In this document: piece after piece, positions 6,483-6,500 of the stretch
Numbering within the stretch: the stretch's first letter is position 1
How the letters are laid out: the number at the start of each line of letters is the position of its first letter
Assembly (NCBI GenBank): GCA_012514445.1
Contig: JAAZAI010000367.1
Location: 1 to 6,500, forward strand
Reading direction: 5' to 3'
DNA: 6,500 bases
From: Lentisphaerota bacterium
GTDB lineage: Bacteria; Verrucomicrobiota; Kiritimatiellia; RFP12; UBA3636
The notes under the pieces: generated by a model
What the model saw: the letters and a program-made list of their open reading frames with translations, nothing else
Databases searched by the model: none
Told to the model about the DNA's origin: nothing
Made by a program: the position numbers and the translations under genes

Positions 6483-6500
6483 CGTATTCCTTATTGTGGA

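Noticed and set aside
6493..6498. CACAAT on the minus strand as a -10 box for the IclR gene
   Set aside because: Transcription from it would begin near 6486, inside or past the AAGGAA ribosome binding site, and the -35 region is outside the window.

Overview
The window is a GC-rich, almost fully coding stretch of bacterial chromosome with four protein genes and no RNA gene, insertion sequence, CRISPR array or phage gene that I can see. The high GC, a MurC-MurB fusion, a GH116-type glycosidase and a long QueG-like iron-sulfur protein next to an IclR regulator together suggest the PVC superphylum, perhaps a Kiritimatiellota, Lentisphaerota or Verrucomicrobiota gut or anaerobic lineage. That placement is inference; nothing in the window is a phylogenetic marker I can score. 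Shine-Dalgarno-like motifs (AAGGG, AAGGA, AAGGAA) precede all three complete genes.

Layout. Positions 2-937 (+) hold the C-terminal part of a GH116/DUF608 glycoside hydrolase whose start lies outside the window. A 49-nt gap carries a plausible sigma-70-type promoter and the ribosome binding site for the next gene. Positions 987-3287 (+) hold a 766-residue MurC-MurB fusion, which joins two consecutive cytoplasmic steps of peptidoglycan precursor synthesis. A strong Shine-Dalgarno and ATG sit exactly at the MurB domain boundary, so a free MurB might also be made. The fusion converges, with a 28-nt gap, on a leftward pair: an IclR-family regulator (6482-5721) followed 32 nt later by a 790-residue protein (5688-3316). 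A GC-rich palindrome lies at the convergent junction.

The most unusual gene is the 790-residue protein. It contains three degenerate copies of the catalytic fold seen in epoxyqueuosine reductase (QueG) and reductive dehalogenases. Copies 1 and 3 are followed by double [4Fe-4S]-type cysteine motifs, while copy 2 has no iron-sulfur module. The QueG signature around the catalytic aspartate is not visible in any copy, so a tRNA-modification role looks unlikely. With the IclR gene it forms a small regulator-reductase unit of unknown substrate. The glycosidase and murCB have no evident functional tie to it.
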